This document shows positions 17,798-26,230 of a stretch of DNA of 31,262 bases, piece after piece. The first letter of the stretch is position 1. Each line of letters opens with the position of its first letter. The notes below the pieces were generated by a model, which searched no databases, was not told the DNA's origin, and was given only the letters and a program-made list of their open reading frames with translations. The DNA comes from an uncultured Bacteroides sp. (GTDB lineage: Bacteria > Bacteroidota > Bacteroidia > Bacteroidales > Bacteroidaceae), in contig NZ_URFY01000053.1 of assembly GCF_900547205.1 (NCBI RefSeq), positions 1 to 31,262 on the forward strand. Direction: 5' to 3'. Position numbers and translations under genes: made by a program.

Positions 17798-17805
17798 AAG
17801 ATAAA
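17798..17805 (-). promoter_or_regulatory. -7 promoter element for the MG2-like gene
   Basis: TATCTTTG on the minus strand is an exact TAnnTTTG match. The upstream -33 position is T-rich without a clear TTTG. Initiation near 17791 would leave about 13 nt before the ATG at 17778, or about 140 nt before the ATG at 17649. Confidence 0.5.
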
Positions 17806-17961
17806 AGAAAAACTTGTAAAGTTGAGAAAAAGAATCGACATACTATATACAAAAGTCGCCATACGAATGAGAAAAGCTCCTTCAAGCGGTATACATTGAG
17901 ATTACCATTTTGTTCCTTACCCCTTCACTTTTTCTTTGTATCCCCCATTAATAAGCAGTTT

Positions 17962-17989
17962 CCGGGTGAAGCAGCAATCTTTCACCCGG
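17962..17989. repeat. Inverted repeat and GGTGAAG-rich stretch at the edge of the mobile-element scar
   Basis: CCGGGTGAA (17962-17970) pairs with TTCACCCGG (17981-17989) around a 10-nt loop. The string GGTGAAGCAGC at 17965-17975 occurs again at 19163-19173 on the other side of the truncated HU-like and VirE-like genes. The region 17863-18020 holds several further GGTGAAG-type words on both strands and no gene. Confidence 0.5.
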
Positions 17990-18020
17990 TCCTTCACCGC
18001 TTTCTATCTTTCTTGGTATT

Positions 18021-18440
18021 TCAAGTCTGTCGATACCCTGTAGTTTCCCGGTACCGGAGTGTAAATAGGCTGGTGTCTAGTCCCTTTATTCTGCAATTTC
18101 TTTCCACAATCAACCTTTTGATATGTCGGTAAGCGGTAATCTGTGTCATGCCGCACAGATATTGGAAGTCCTTGCGGGTAATGATTTGGTTCTCTTCAAA
18201 ATATTCAGTCAACTTCATATCAATTTCCACTTCAGAAAGAGTAACCGAATGAGGTCTGATTTTAGAACGGTAAAATTCCATGTGGCAGAGTTCTCCTTTC
18301 AGTTCTTTATCAGCCTTGAATTTTATCGCTTTCAGTTTGACGCGATGCACACGTTTGTCTTTCGGGTTGTGAATCTCTTCTACACAAGAAAGGGTGACTT
18401 GAAAAAATCCCAATCCCTCAACGTAATGTGATGATATCAC
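18021..18440 (-). pseudogene. C-terminal part of HU-like DNA-binding protein (5' end missing)
   Basis: A 139-residue frame with only a GTG near its start and an in-frame TGA just upstream (about 18458-18460). The first residues, SHYVEGLGFFQVTL, match the second half of the HU fold seen in Bacteroides HU-like proteins (HIEGLGYFQVTL type). The next part (VKLKAIKFKADKELKGEL) completes that fold, and ITRKDFQYLCGMTQITAYRHIKRLI is the fused C-terminal helix-turn-helix. The N-terminal half of the HU domain (about 70 residues) is absent, and I could not find it in other upstream frames. It is therefore probably a decayed gene. It is divergent from the truncated VirE-like gene, as these two are often neighbours in Bacteroides cassettes. 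Confidence 0.6.
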
Positions 18441-18638
18441 TGCTGTGATACATTTTCATCATATATATGATAAGTGACAAAGAACGGCATCAAAGATAAG
18501 CTTTAATTAAGAGATAAGCAAGGAATATCTGCATAAAACACCAAGTTGACATTTATAAAAATAAGGAGATTAAAAAGTTGCAAATCGCATTATTACGATA
18601 TTATATTCGCATCCATTAATCATTTAAAACAAGAAAAA
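18441..18638. other. AT-rich spacer between the two cassette remnants
   Basis: No gene is visible. A search of the minus-strand frames for the missing HU N-terminal half found only stops. A short imperfect palindrome (CATATATATG, 18459-18468) is present. The DUF4248 and amidase genes that often accompany such cassettes are absent. Confidence 0.4.
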
Positions 18639-19157
18639 ATGGAAGGTAAAAATGTGTGGTTGGCTATTTGGAGAAGAATACAGAATAGTCTTTGGTCGGT
18701 AAAAAACGAAAAAGCGGGTGTGGGTAGTAAAAGCAAAGTTAGTGATTCCGTATCAGAAAGAGTGGCGCCTCTAAAAACAAAGCTGTTGACGGAAAGTGTA
18801 GAAGTCTTTTTAAAATCGTATTACGACTTCCGTTACAATGTGCTGACCGAAGAAACGGAATATCGTCCGTTAGGGCGGACAGATGTGGGATTTTCCCCGT
18901 TGAATCAGCGGGTATTGAACACTTTGTGCCTGGAAGCGCACGAAGCGGGAATTGCTTGTTGGAATCGAGATCTTGCACGATGCATCTATTCCACCCGCGT
19001 GGCGGAATATCACCCTTTCGGGCTTTATCTGGAAGAATTGGCGGTGTGGGACGGCATAGACCGTTTGGAGGAATTGGCACAAAGAGTTTTAGTGGCTGCG
19101 GGCATTGAGCGGAAGCATACCAAATGGGGAAATGTGTATCGGGTGATGGCTGCCTGA
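18639..19157 (+). pseudogene. N-terminal fragment of VirE/VapE-like protein
   Basis: A 172-residue frame from the ATG at 18639 (leader AACAAGAAAAA). After a basic N-terminus it carries the start of the Bacteroides VirE/VapE-like family: FRYNVLTEETEYRP, LNTLCLEAHEAGIACWNRDLARCIYSTRVAEYHPFGLYLEEL and WDGIDRLEELAQRV (given in parts). Intact members go on for hundreds of residues with a P-loop ATPase core. Here the frame stops at 19157, right after the first domain, and 48 bp later the efflux gene ends. The cut suggests deletion during decay of a mobile or prophage-like cassette. Whether the fragment is expressed is unknown. Confidence 0.7.
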
Positions 19158-19205
19158 TAGGTGGTGAAGCAGCGGGTGAAGGGTGAAGGAGTATTTCAAC
19201 TTTCA

Positions 19206-20810
19206 TTAAACCATATCGTCACCAGTCTTAAGAAATTTAACTCGAATCGTTTTATGAAAAGGGATGAATCGGGATACCACTGCTATGATAATGGACATGA
19301 CAAGCAGATAACCCAATATCTCTTTCAATGCAAGCAGCAGGCTTTGTTGCTGCAAAGTGGCATAAAGAGAGTTAGTCGCAAGCTGCGCGGCTTCACCATA
19401 TTCATGACCTTGCGCTATTGCGCTACCCAACGACAGATTATAACGTGATGCCGCCACCGGATCGACTGCCGTAATTGTTTCTGATAAGGAATACATATAT
19501 TTCTGTTCCAAGCGATAGAGCACATTACTATAAAAGGATGTAGCCATAATAGGCGTCAATACCGAACGGAAGATAATCAGAAAGAAGGCATTCGATAACA
19601 AAAACTTCGGATTCAGGTCTTCCACGGCAAACAATGCAAAAGCAATGATCAGTGTAAGCATCCCTAATCCACGGAAGAATATCGGCAGATAAAGCATCTC
19701 ATAGGTACTATCGGGGGAAATGCCGAAATAAAGGATACCGAAGAAAACGACAAAGCACCCCATCCCTCCCGCTATGAGAAAACGGAAACGCCAACGTTGC
19801 CAGCGAAACCACCAGAAACAGATGAAAGCTCCCACTACATAGCCCGGAATCAGATATATATAAAGAGAGTACGTATGTGTGGTATCTACTTTCAGGATGA
19901 TACTCAGATAATTAGTCAACAGTGTGGTTGAAGTACTGAAAAACATAACAAGAGCCATATAAAAGTAACCGACTATGGCCTTAGGCTGATACAAGGGGGC
20001 GAGACTTACAAATGGATTTTCGGAATGAGACTGTATCCATATGAAAAGCGCAATCAGGATGGGAGCTATTATAATATAAATACAGAGCTTGGGAGACGAC
20101 ATCCAGTCGAGCACCTTCCCGTAATTAATTACATACATCAGCATCAGCAGTCCGACCGAGATAATAAACATCTCGCGGATGTGCAATTCTGCCATCGGAA
20201 CAGACTTTATCGGGCGATTGTGCCTGAAGCAGACAATAACAACCAGAATGGCAACCAAAATCAGAAGCATCATGAAGTAATACATATACTTCCAATTATA
20301 ATGGTACGCCAACTGCGCCGTCACCAACATAGAGGCCTGCCCTCCCCCAAACACAAACGGATAAAAATAAGAATAGAACTCACTACGTATATTCTTCCGA
20401 CTGAATATCTTCTGGGCATAACGAATAAACCACAACATCAGGATACCTTTCAGCATCCCAATGGCAAAACTGCAAACTATCAGTATATCCGCATTCTGCG
20501 AACGGGCACAAATCCAACTTAAGAAGAACTGAATAACCAAATCTGCCAGCAACAGAAACTTCACGGAAAAGGCAGCCAATATCTTAGGTATGATAGGATA
20601 AGCAATAGCCATACCTGCCGAGGCGGCGTAATATCCCATCGTAATATCCTCCGTATTAGTCCCGAGCGTGTTCGAGACTTCGAGCATACTTCCGGTATAC
20701 GAACCGTTCAACATTGTGACCGGAAGAATGACGATAAAGATACTGACAAGCCCCAACCAATCGGGCACCCACGGGCGAACGGGTGCCTCCAGTTCTTTCA
20801 TTGTTATCAT
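19206..20810 (-). CDS. EmrB-like MFS multidrug efflux transporter
   Basis: A 534-residue inner-membrane protein with about 14 hydrophobic segments, matching the DHA2/EmrB branch of the major facilitator superfamily. It starts with a short cytoplasmic stretch (MITMKELEAPVRPWVPDWLG), then TM1. Segment 4-5 has SFAIGMLKGILMLWF, and a long loop before the last helix carries LSLGSAIAQGHEYGEAAQLA. Its ATG overlaps the stop of the EmrA-like gene (ATGA), showing translational coupling. With the membrane-fusion and outer-membrane proteins upstream it should form a tripartite pump. The substrate cannot be read from sequence. Confidence 0.87.
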   Translation of the reverse strand: MITMKELEAPVRPWVPDWLGLVSIFIVILPVTMLNGSYTGSMLEVSNTLGTNTEDITMGYYAASAGMAIAYPIIPKILAAFSVKFLLLADLVIQFFLSWICARSQNADILIVCSFAIGMLKGILMLWFIRYAQKIFSRKNIRSEFYSYFYPFVFGGGQASMLVTAQLAYHYNWKYMYYFMMLLILVAILVVIVCFRHNRPIKSVPMAELHIREMFIISVGLLMLMYVINYGKVLDWMSSPKLCIYIIIAPILIALFIWIQSHSENPFVSLAPLYQPKAIVGYFYMALVMFFSTSTTLLTNYLSIILKVDTTHTYSLYIYLIPGYVVGAFICFWWFRWQRWRFRFLIAGGMGCFVVFFGILYFGISPDSTYEMLYLPIFFRGLGMLTLIIAFALFAVEDLNPKFLLSNAFFLIIFRSVLTPIMATSFYSNVLYRLEQKYMYSLSETITAVDPVAASRYNLSLGSAIAQGHEYGEAAQLATNSLYATLQQQSLLLALKEILGYLLVMSIIIAVVSRFIPFHKTIRVKFLKTGDDMV

Positions 20811-21877
20811 TTGCGCAAAGCTTCTGTTTCAACCATCATTCCGGCTCTCAACTGTGACATTTCTTCCGGTGATACATCTTTCAAATCAATCCGAACGGGA
20901 ATGCGCTGCTGCACTTTTACAAAGTTTCCGGCAGAATTGTCGGTAGGTACCAACGAATATTTAGAACCGGTAGCTTCGGAAATGGCAGTGACTTCTCCAT
21001 CAAATACTTTGCCGGGCACGGCATCGACTTTAATGCGCACCTGCTGCCCGATATAGATATTGGCAATCTGCGTCTCTTTGTAATTGGCAGTAATCCATTT
21101 ATCTTTGTCGCGCACCAGATAGGAAACCGTCTGACCCGCCTGTACATACTGGCCGGATTCGAGAGTTCGCCTTCCCATCACTCCATCATACGGAGCAATA
21201 AGAATAGTATAAGAAAGATTCAGCCGGGCTAAATCCAAATCAGCCTCTTTACGTAGTATGGCAGCTTCCACACCCGTTGTTTTCTTGCTCGTTTCATCAT
21301 ACTGCGACAATGCCGTCTGCTTCTGTGCCACCAAAGCCTGATAACGGGCTTGTGCCGCTTCATACGCAGCTTTCGCCTGCTCATACTGCTGTTCCGGCAC
21401 CGATTCTTCTTTTAGTAGGCGTTCAAAACGATGGAAATCCTGCTCTAGCTGCCAAAGCTTTGCTTTCGCTTCGGCAATGTTGGCATCCTGCACGGCAATA
21501 TTTGTATGCGAAGTTTCAATGCCCGAATGAAGAACATCCTGCGAGCCATGAGCGTCCAGCAAGGCAGCTTCCGCCTCTTTCACCCTGATTTGATATTCAC
21601 GATTGTCAAGTATCAGTAAAGTGTCCCCCTTATGCACATTTTGATGTTCTTTGAAACGAACTTCCTCGATATATCCGGAAACACGTATGTTCAATGGAGC
21701 TATATACTGATCCACAAAAGCATCATTCGTTACTTCGTAATTGATGTAACGCCAGAAATAGGTTGCCGTCCACCAAAGGCCGGAACCTGCCAGACAGATA
21801 CACACCAGATTCAATATAATATTGCGAACCCTGAGTTTTTTCAGTTTCTTCTGTTTTTCTACTAATTCATTTGCCAT
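20807..21877 (-). CDS. EmrA/HlyD-like membrane-fusion protein
   Basis: A 356-residue periplasmic adaptor from the ATG at 21877. An in-frame ATG at 21907 would overlap the TolC-like gene and is less likely. It has a cytoplasmic basic start (ANELVEKQKKLKKLR), one TM helix at about 18-38, and a biotinyl-lipoyl half (RVSGYIEEVRFKEHQNVHKGDTL). A long coiled coil rich in A/E/Q follows at about 80-190 (EAKAKLWQLEQDFHRFERLLKEE), then the second lipoyl half (LIAPYDGVMGRRTLESGQYV) and a beta-barrel (VRIKVDAVPGKVFDGEV). It links the MFS pump with the outer-membrane factor. Confidence 0.88.
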   Translation of the reverse strand: MANELVEKQKKLKKLRVRNIILNLVCICLAGSGLWWTATYFWRYINYEVTNDAFVDQYIAPLNIRVSGYIEEVRFKEHQNVHKGDTLLILDNREYQIRVKEAEAALLDAHGSQDVLHSGIETSHTNIAVQDANIAEAKAKLWQLEQDFHRFERLLKEESVPEQQYEQAKAAYEAAQARYQALVAQKQTALSQYDETSKKTTGVEAAILRKEADLDLARLNLSYTILIAPYDGVMGRRTLESGQYVQAGQTVSYLVRDKDKWITANYKETQIANIYIGQQVRIKVDAVPGKVFDGEVTAISEATGSKYSLVPTDNSAGNFVKVQQRIPVRIDLKDVSPEEMSQLRAGMMVETEALRK

Positions 21878-21893
21878 GTCATATTCAATATAA

Positions 21894-23228
21894 TCAGAGA
21901 CGACCACAAGCCTTCTGAAGTTGATAATAAGTATAGATCACACGAGTACGTGCAGTAACCAACTGCAACTCGACATTCAGCCGGACGGAATTTGCATCAA
22001 GCAAATCAGTCAGAATAGCCAGTTGATTCAGATAACGGTTCTGCATGATACGATAATTCTCCTTCGCCTGCCTGACAGATAGTTTCAAAGCCTCCACCCG
22101 TTGCAAGGCTTCCTGATGGCGCAAAAAGGCGGAACGTACATCCATGCGGATTCGCTGCATCTTCTGCTCTTCCTCATTTTTGCGCAACGTTACCATCATC
22201 TTGCTTTCCTTTATCTTATGATTATTCTTATAAAGAGAAGATAAAGGATATGAGACAGATACTCCCACATTCCAGTTATTGTTATACATATCTGCCAAGG
22301 TGCGCGAAACGGGGCGTGCTAACGTATTCGATGCATAAAGAGATAGACTGGGTAGAGAAACGGAACGAGCAAGCTGAATCTCATTCTGTGATAATTCAGT
22401 CTGTGCACGAAGTTGCTTCATGACAGGATCATTGGCGTAAGCTTGAAGAATATAGTCATCATACGATTGCAAAGCTACAGCCTGATAGAGCAAGGTGGTA
22501 TCCGGTTCCAGCAATAGATTTTCATCCTGTCCCAGCAGAATATCGAGTTGCTGCGATACTAGCGCGATACTGTTTTCTGCTTCCAGCAGGGATAGGCGGT
22601 CGTTAGTCAACTGCATCTCACTCCGCAATACATCGTTATTGGTTATCAGCCCTTCCTTTTTCATCCGACGAATATCGTGCAAGCGAAGTTCCGACTCCTC
22701 GATATTGCGGCTCAGCACTTCATGTTGCTTGAAAAGACTGAAAAGATTAAGATACTGATTCAGCAAACCGAGCTTGATATCAGCCTGATCGGTCTGTGTC
22801 TGCAAAGCAGCAACCTCCTTCTCCAGAGTTGCTTTATGAATGGTATTTCGGATTTTGCCTCCCTGATACAAAGGAAGAACCATATCAATCGCATAATTCT
22901 GCGACCAATCAGGCGCATCCGGACGCATCGGGGCCGACAATCCCCGTTCCCAAACAACCGGTTGCCCCACATATCCGCCTTTCAGACCGACTTGCAGTTC
23001 CGGCAATTGCGCAGAACGCGCAGTCTGTATCCTTTCCCGAGCCATCGCTTCTTTCATAACATCCGCCTGTAGCTGAAGGCTATGTTGAACACCTCGCTCG
23101 AAAAGCTGGTCGAGAGTAAGATATAAAGAGTCCGTTTTAACGATGGAGGATTGTGCGATAACAGGCTGAACAACGAAGAACTGGCAAAATAAAATAGCCG
23201 GATATATCTTATACTTCTTCAAGAACAT
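21894..23228 (-). CDS. TolC-like outer-membrane efflux protein
   Basis: A 444-residue protein with a cleavable signal peptide (MFLKKYKIYPAILFCQFF, ending VIAQS) and no lipobox Cys, so not a lipoprotein of the NodT type. Two outer-membrane-efflux repeats are visible: LTLDQLFERGVQHSLQLQAD onward, and QAYANDPVMKQLRAQTELSQNEIQLARS onward, each with long amphipathic helices. GLKGGYVGQ and NWNVGVSVSYPL are the barrel strands. The length is typical. Its start lies inside the end of the MarR gene (20-bp overlap), so the operon order is marR, tolC-like, emrA-like, emrB-like. Confidence 0.88.
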   Translation of the reverse strand: MFLKKYKIYPAILFCQFFVVQPVIAQSSIVKTDSLYLTLDQLFERGVQHSLQLQADVMKEAMARERIQTARSAQLPELQVGLKGGYVGQPVVWERGLSAPMRPDAPDWSQNYAIDMVLPLYQGGKIRNTIHKATLEKEVAALQTQTDQADIKLGLLNQYLNLFSLFKQHEVLSRNIEESELRLHDIRRMKKEGLITNNDVLRSEMQLTNDRLSLLEAENSIALVSQQLDILLGQDENLLLEPDTTLLYQAVALQSYDDYILQAYANDPVMKQLRAQTELSQNEIQLARSVSLPSLSLYASNTLARPVSRTLADMYNNNWNVGVSVSYPLSSLYKNNHKIKESKMMVTLRKNEEEQKMQRIRMDVRSAFLRHQEALQRVEALKLSVRQAKENYRIMQNRYLNQLAILTDLLDANSVRLNVELQLVTARTRVIYTYYQLQKACGRL

Positions 23229-23649
23229 CGCCTACATTTTTTAATTCCGACAACATCATTTCGATACTTTCTATACCTATGATATTCTCTGCATACACAT
23301 ATACCTGATCCAGAATCGGGCGAATCTGTTCTTTGAACTCCTCTCCTTCCGGAGTCAAAAATACCAGTTTGTTACGACGGTCGGCAGGATCTTCTTTACG
23401 GTAAACGTATCCTTTCTTTTCCAGATTGTTCATTAGGTTAGTCAGGCACGCTTTATCCTTAGCTATGCGCTCTGCCAATATTTGCTGACTAATCCCCTGC
23501 TCATACCATAGGCTACTCAATACCTGAAGCATTTCGAATGTAATACCTGCATTGTTCTTTCTTAATGTCCGCTGCATAGAACGGCGGAATGCCATACGAG
23601 TACGAACCACCTGCAACATGAGTTCTCTAAACTCTGCTCCTGTTCTCAT
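23209..23649 (-). CDS. MarR-family regulator of the efflux operon
   Basis: A 146-residue winged-helix protein: an N-terminal dimerisation helix (FRELMLQVVRTRMAFRRSMQ), then helix-turn-helix (GISQQILAERIAKDKACLTNLMNNLEKKGYV, quoted in parts) and the wing DPADRRNKLVFLTPEGEEF, which matches the MarR DxRxxxxxLT signature (DRRNKLVFLT). It is the first gene of the efflux operon and sits next to a large palindrome covering the operon promoter, so repression of its own operon with release by the pump's substrates is the likely mode. The ligand is unknown. Confidence 0.9.
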   Translation of the reverse strand: MRTGAEFRELMLQVVRTRMAFRRSMQRTLRKNNAGITFEMLQVLSSLWYEQGISQQILAERIAKDKACLTNLMNNLEKKGYVYRKEDPADRRNKLVFLTPEGEEFKEQIRPILDQVYVYAENIIGIESIEMMLSELKNVGDVLEEV

Positions 23650-23695
23650 ATTCTTTTATCCTGTTTTTCTTTTTACTCTGTTTCGTTTCGGGGTG

Positions 23696-23740
23696 CAAAG
23701 GTATATATTCCTATCGAATTAGTCAAAGGTTTGACTAATT
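23696..23740 (-). promoter_or_regulatory. marR operon promoter with MarR operator palindrome
   Basis: On the minus strand TACCTTTG (23696-23703) is an exact -7 element, and TTTG of the -33 box is 20 bp upstream, inside a palindrome at 23717-23740. The palindrome has perfect 11-bp arms (AATTAGTCAAA / TTTGACTAATT) with a 2-bp centre. A repressor bound there would cover the -33 box. Confidence 0.8.
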
Positions 23741-23818
23741 TCGTTCGTATTCTCTGGTAAGTGCGATTATTATCACAATATTCCTACTCAATTCTTGCTT
23801 AACTAATATCTTTTGCTT

Positions 23819-23837
23819 TACTTTGCATCACAAAGTA
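23819..23837 (+). promoter_or_regulatory. Palindrome over the promoter of the membrane protein-creD operon
   Basis: TACTTTG and CAAAGTA form perfect 7-bp arms around CATCA, 8 bp before the ATG at 23846. TACTTTG resembles the -7 element one base short, with TTG at 23795-23797 about 21 bp upstream. This is a plausible operator for the winged-helix protein encoded second in the operon. Confidence 0.5.
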
Positions 23838-23845
23838 CTTTTTAT

Positions 23846-24445
23846 ATGAATAAAGATAAAGCATTAGAATCAGTAAATGAGATAAAAGAGTTGATGGAAA
23901 AGTCCTCCAAGTTTATCTCTCTCAGTGGGCTCGCAGCAATCATGGCGGGCATGTATGCATTAGCAGGCGCGTATGTCGTGGCACGTGTCATTACCCCGGA
24001 CACCCATTCGGCAGTGGCAATGCAACTAATGATTATAGTGGCAATACTCGTTTTGTCGGCTTCTGCCGTCACCGCCTGCATCCTCTCCTACTATAAATCA
24101 AAGAAGATGGGGCAAAAGTTTTTCAGCAGACTGACTTACCGCGCATTATGGAATTTTTCGCTCCCCATGCTTGCCGGAGGTATATTGTGTATTTCCATCT
24201 TGTTGCATCAATATTATGGCATGATATCTTCCCTCATGCTCTTGTTTTATGGATTGACATTGGTAAATGTTTCCAAATACACCTATTCCAGCGTTGCATG
24301 GCTTGGCTATGCTTTCATTGTTCTGGGAATCGTTGACAGCTTTTGGGACGGTCATGGTTTATTATTCTGGAGTATAGGCTTCGGCGGATTTCATATCCTC
24401 TACGGCATACTTTTCTATTTACAACATGAAAGAAAGAATTCATAA
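23846..24445 (+). CDS. Small polytopic membrane protein in creD operon, function unknown
   Basis: A 199-residue protein from the ATG at 23846; an upstream in-frame ATG (23813) overlaps the promoter palindrome. It has a cytoplasmic amphipathic start (NKDKALESVNEIKELMEKSS) and then about six hydrophobic segments, including LSGLAAIMAGMYALAGAYVV and LMIIVAILVLSASAVTACIL, ending in LQHERKNS. No catalytic motif was recognised. Its stop codon directly abuts the ATG of the winged-helix gene (TAA then ATG), which points to co-translation. The role is probably membrane-associated signalling or a regulatory partner, but this is inference. Confidence 0.75.
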   Translation: MNKDKALESVNEIKELMEKSSKFISLSGLAAIMAGMYALAGAYVVARVITPDTHSAVAMQLMIIVAILVLSASAVTACILSYYKSKKMGQKFFSRLTYRALWNFSLPMLAGGILCISILLHQYYGMISSLMLLFYGLTLVNVSKYTYSSVAWLGYAFIVLGIVDSFWDGHGLLFWSIGFGGFHILYGILFYLQHERKNS

Positions 24446-24742
24446 ATGATAGAATCATTTCAAAATATTAATAAAGCATTCGAAAGCAAGGTCAGGCTGG
24501 GCATTATGGCTGTGCTGATGGTGAACGAGGAAGCGGATTTCAATTTCCTGAAAGAGCAGCTTTCCCTTACCGACGGCAACCTGGCAAGCCACACCCGTGC
24601 ATTGGAAGAGCTGGGCTACATCGCCTGCAACAAAGGTTTTGTGGGTCGAAAGCCACGGACTGTTTTTCTAGCTACCCCCGAAGGCAGGGCAGCTTTCAAA
24701 TCTCATATTGAAGCCTTGGAGCAATTTCTAAAAACAACATAA
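24446..24742 (+). CDS. Winged-helix DNA-binding regulator
   Basis: A 98-residue single-domain regulator of the HTH_34/ArsR-like kind: helices around residues 8-25 (FESKVRLGIMAVLMV), HTH at 33-58 (NFLKEQLSLTDGNLASHTRALEELGYI) and the wing at 62-77 (NKGFVGRKPRTVFLAT). It lies between the membrane protein (no gap) and creD (25-nt gap). Small regulators of this kind commonly accompany CreD-like genes in Bacteroidetes. It may act on the palindrome upstream of the operon. The signal is not evident. Confidence 0.83.
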   Translation: MIESFQNINKAFESKVRLGIMAVLMVNEEADFNFLKEQLSLTDGNLASHTRALEELGYIACNKGFVGRKPRTVFLATPEGRAAFKSHIEALEQFLKTT

Positions 24743-24767
24743 TAAATCATCTAAACACTATTATCTT

Positions 24768-26120
24768 ATGGACGGTTTCAATGAAAAATCAAATGAGCAG
24801 ATGCAGCAGCAACCTTTAGGATGCTTCCATCGTTTCTCAAAAACAATCAAAGTGCTTATTATCGGAGGATTAATCATCCTGCTGATGATACCGATGTTCA
24901 TGATTGAAAATCTTATTTCCGAACGGGGACGAACTCAGGAGGAAGCTATCGACGAGGTTAGCCAGAAATGGAGTCTTGCACAGACCATCACCGGTCCGTA
25001 TCTCAACATCCAGTTCCCGACCGTCATCGAACATAACGGAGAAAAAAGCGTGGCTATCAGAGAACTAATCCTATTCCCCGACGAACTTCTGATTGACGGA
25101 CAGTTAAAGACCGAAATTCTTAAAAGAAGTCTCTACGAGGTCAACGTTTATCAATCGGAACTCACCTTGAAGGGTTCTTTCAGTTCGGAAGAGTTGATAA
25201 AGAGCAGAATTGACATGGAGAATTTCCAGTTTGACAGAGCCGCCATCTGTCTGAATATGACTGATATGCGTGGTATCAGCGAACAGATCAACATCACACT
25301 GGGAGATTCCGTCTATCTGTTTGAGCCGGGAATGGACAGCCGGGGAATAGAAACCACAGGAGTTCACGCCATCGCAGACCTGTCGGCATTGAAGCATAAC
25401 AAGAAGCTGCCTTATGAAATCAAAATCAAGCTAAAAGGCTCGCAATCCATCAACTTTATTCCGTTGGGAAGGACAACCCGTGTGAATTTGAAAGCAAACT
25501 GGAATACACCCAGTTTCACCGGAAACTATCTGCCCAATGACCGAAATATCACAGAAAAGGAATTTACTGCACAATGGCAGGTGCTGAACCTGAACAGAAA
25601 CTATTCGCAAGTATTGTTGGATTATAATAGTTCTAGCATCAAGGATATTGAGAACTCCAGTTTTGGTGTCAATTTCAAGATTCCTGTTGAGCAATATCAG
25701 CAATCCATGCGTTCCGCCAAGTACGCAATTCTCATTATCTTGTTGACTTTTGCAGTTATCTTCTTCACCGAAATTATGAATAAGACACGCATTCATGCTT
25801 TGCAATATTTACTGGTGGGATTGGCGCTTTGTTTGTTCTATAGTCTTTTGCTCTCTTTCTCCGAACATATCGGATTCAACCCAGCCTATCTGCTTTCTTC
25901 CGGGCTCACCATTCTTTTGGCAGGCGGATACATGCTTGGCATCATCCGAAAGAAGAAACCCGCATTCATTATGGCAGGTTTGTTGGCTATACTCTATCTT
26001 TATATATTCGTCCTCATACAATTGGAGACTTTTGCATTATTAGCAGGTAGCTTGGGATTGTTTATCATTCTGGCGATAGTGATGTACTTCTCGAAAAAGA
26101 TAGACTGGTTTAATGAATAA
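24768..26120 (+). CDS. creD: CreD-family inner-membrane protein
   Basis: A 450-residue protein with one TM helix at about residues 26-46 (KVLIIGGLIILLMIPMFMI), the CreD signature after it (ISERGRTQEEAIDEVSQKWS and GPYLNIQFP), a large periplasmic beta-rich part to about 310, and then about six TM helices at the C-terminus (YAILIILLTFAVIFFTEI onward). In enterobacteria creD belongs to the CreBC regulon. No CreBC is seen here, and the local partner is a winged-helix regulator. The physiological function is unsettled; envelope stress is a common proposal. Confidence 0.87.
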   Translation: MDGFNEKSNEQMQQQPLGCFHRFSKTIKVLIIGGLIILLMIPMFMIENLISERGRTQEEAIDEVSQKWSLAQTITGPYLNIQFPTVIEHNGEKSVAIRELILFPDELLIDGQLKTEILKRSLYEVNVYQSELTLKGSFSSEELIKSRIDMENFQFDRAAICLNMTDMRGISEQINITLGDSVYLFEPGMDSRGIETTGVHAIADLSALKHNKKLPYEIKIKLKGSQSINFIPLGRTTRVNLKANWNTPSFTGNYLPNDRNITEKEFTAQWQVLNLNRNYSQVLLDYNSSSIKDIENSSFGVNFKIPVEQYQQSMRSAKYAILIILLTFAVIFFTEIMNKTRIHALQYLLVGLALCLFYSLLLSFSEHIGFNPAYLLSSGLTILLAGGYMLGIIRKKKPAFIMAGLLAILYLYIFVLIQLETFALLAGSLGLFIILAIVMYFSKKIDWFNE

Positions 26121-26132
26121 TCTTCGTCCTTA

Positions 26133-26230
26133 TATCTATTTGTTATAGATAAGATTTTCGGTTATAACCGAAAATACAACTCATTAATAGCGCATTTTCG
26201 ATTATAACCGGAAATGCGCTATTATTTTTT
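26133..26230. terminator. Cluster of three palindromes ending in a rho-independent terminator
   Basis: Behind creD lie a TATCTAT/ATAGATA hairpin (26133-26151), a 22-bp perfect palindrome centred on GGTTATAACC (26154-26175), and a 38-nt near-palindrome (26186-26223, stem AATAGCGCATTT/AAATGCGCTATT) followed by six T (26225-26230). The second and third share the core TTTTCGRTTATAACCGRAAA. The last is a good terminator for creD; the others may be related palindromic repeats. Confidence 0.75.

Noticed and set aside
24768..26120. CreD as part of a beta-lactam-response CreBC system
   Set aside because: No CreB, CreC or beta-lactamase gene is present; the local genes are a membrane protein and a winged-helix regulator.
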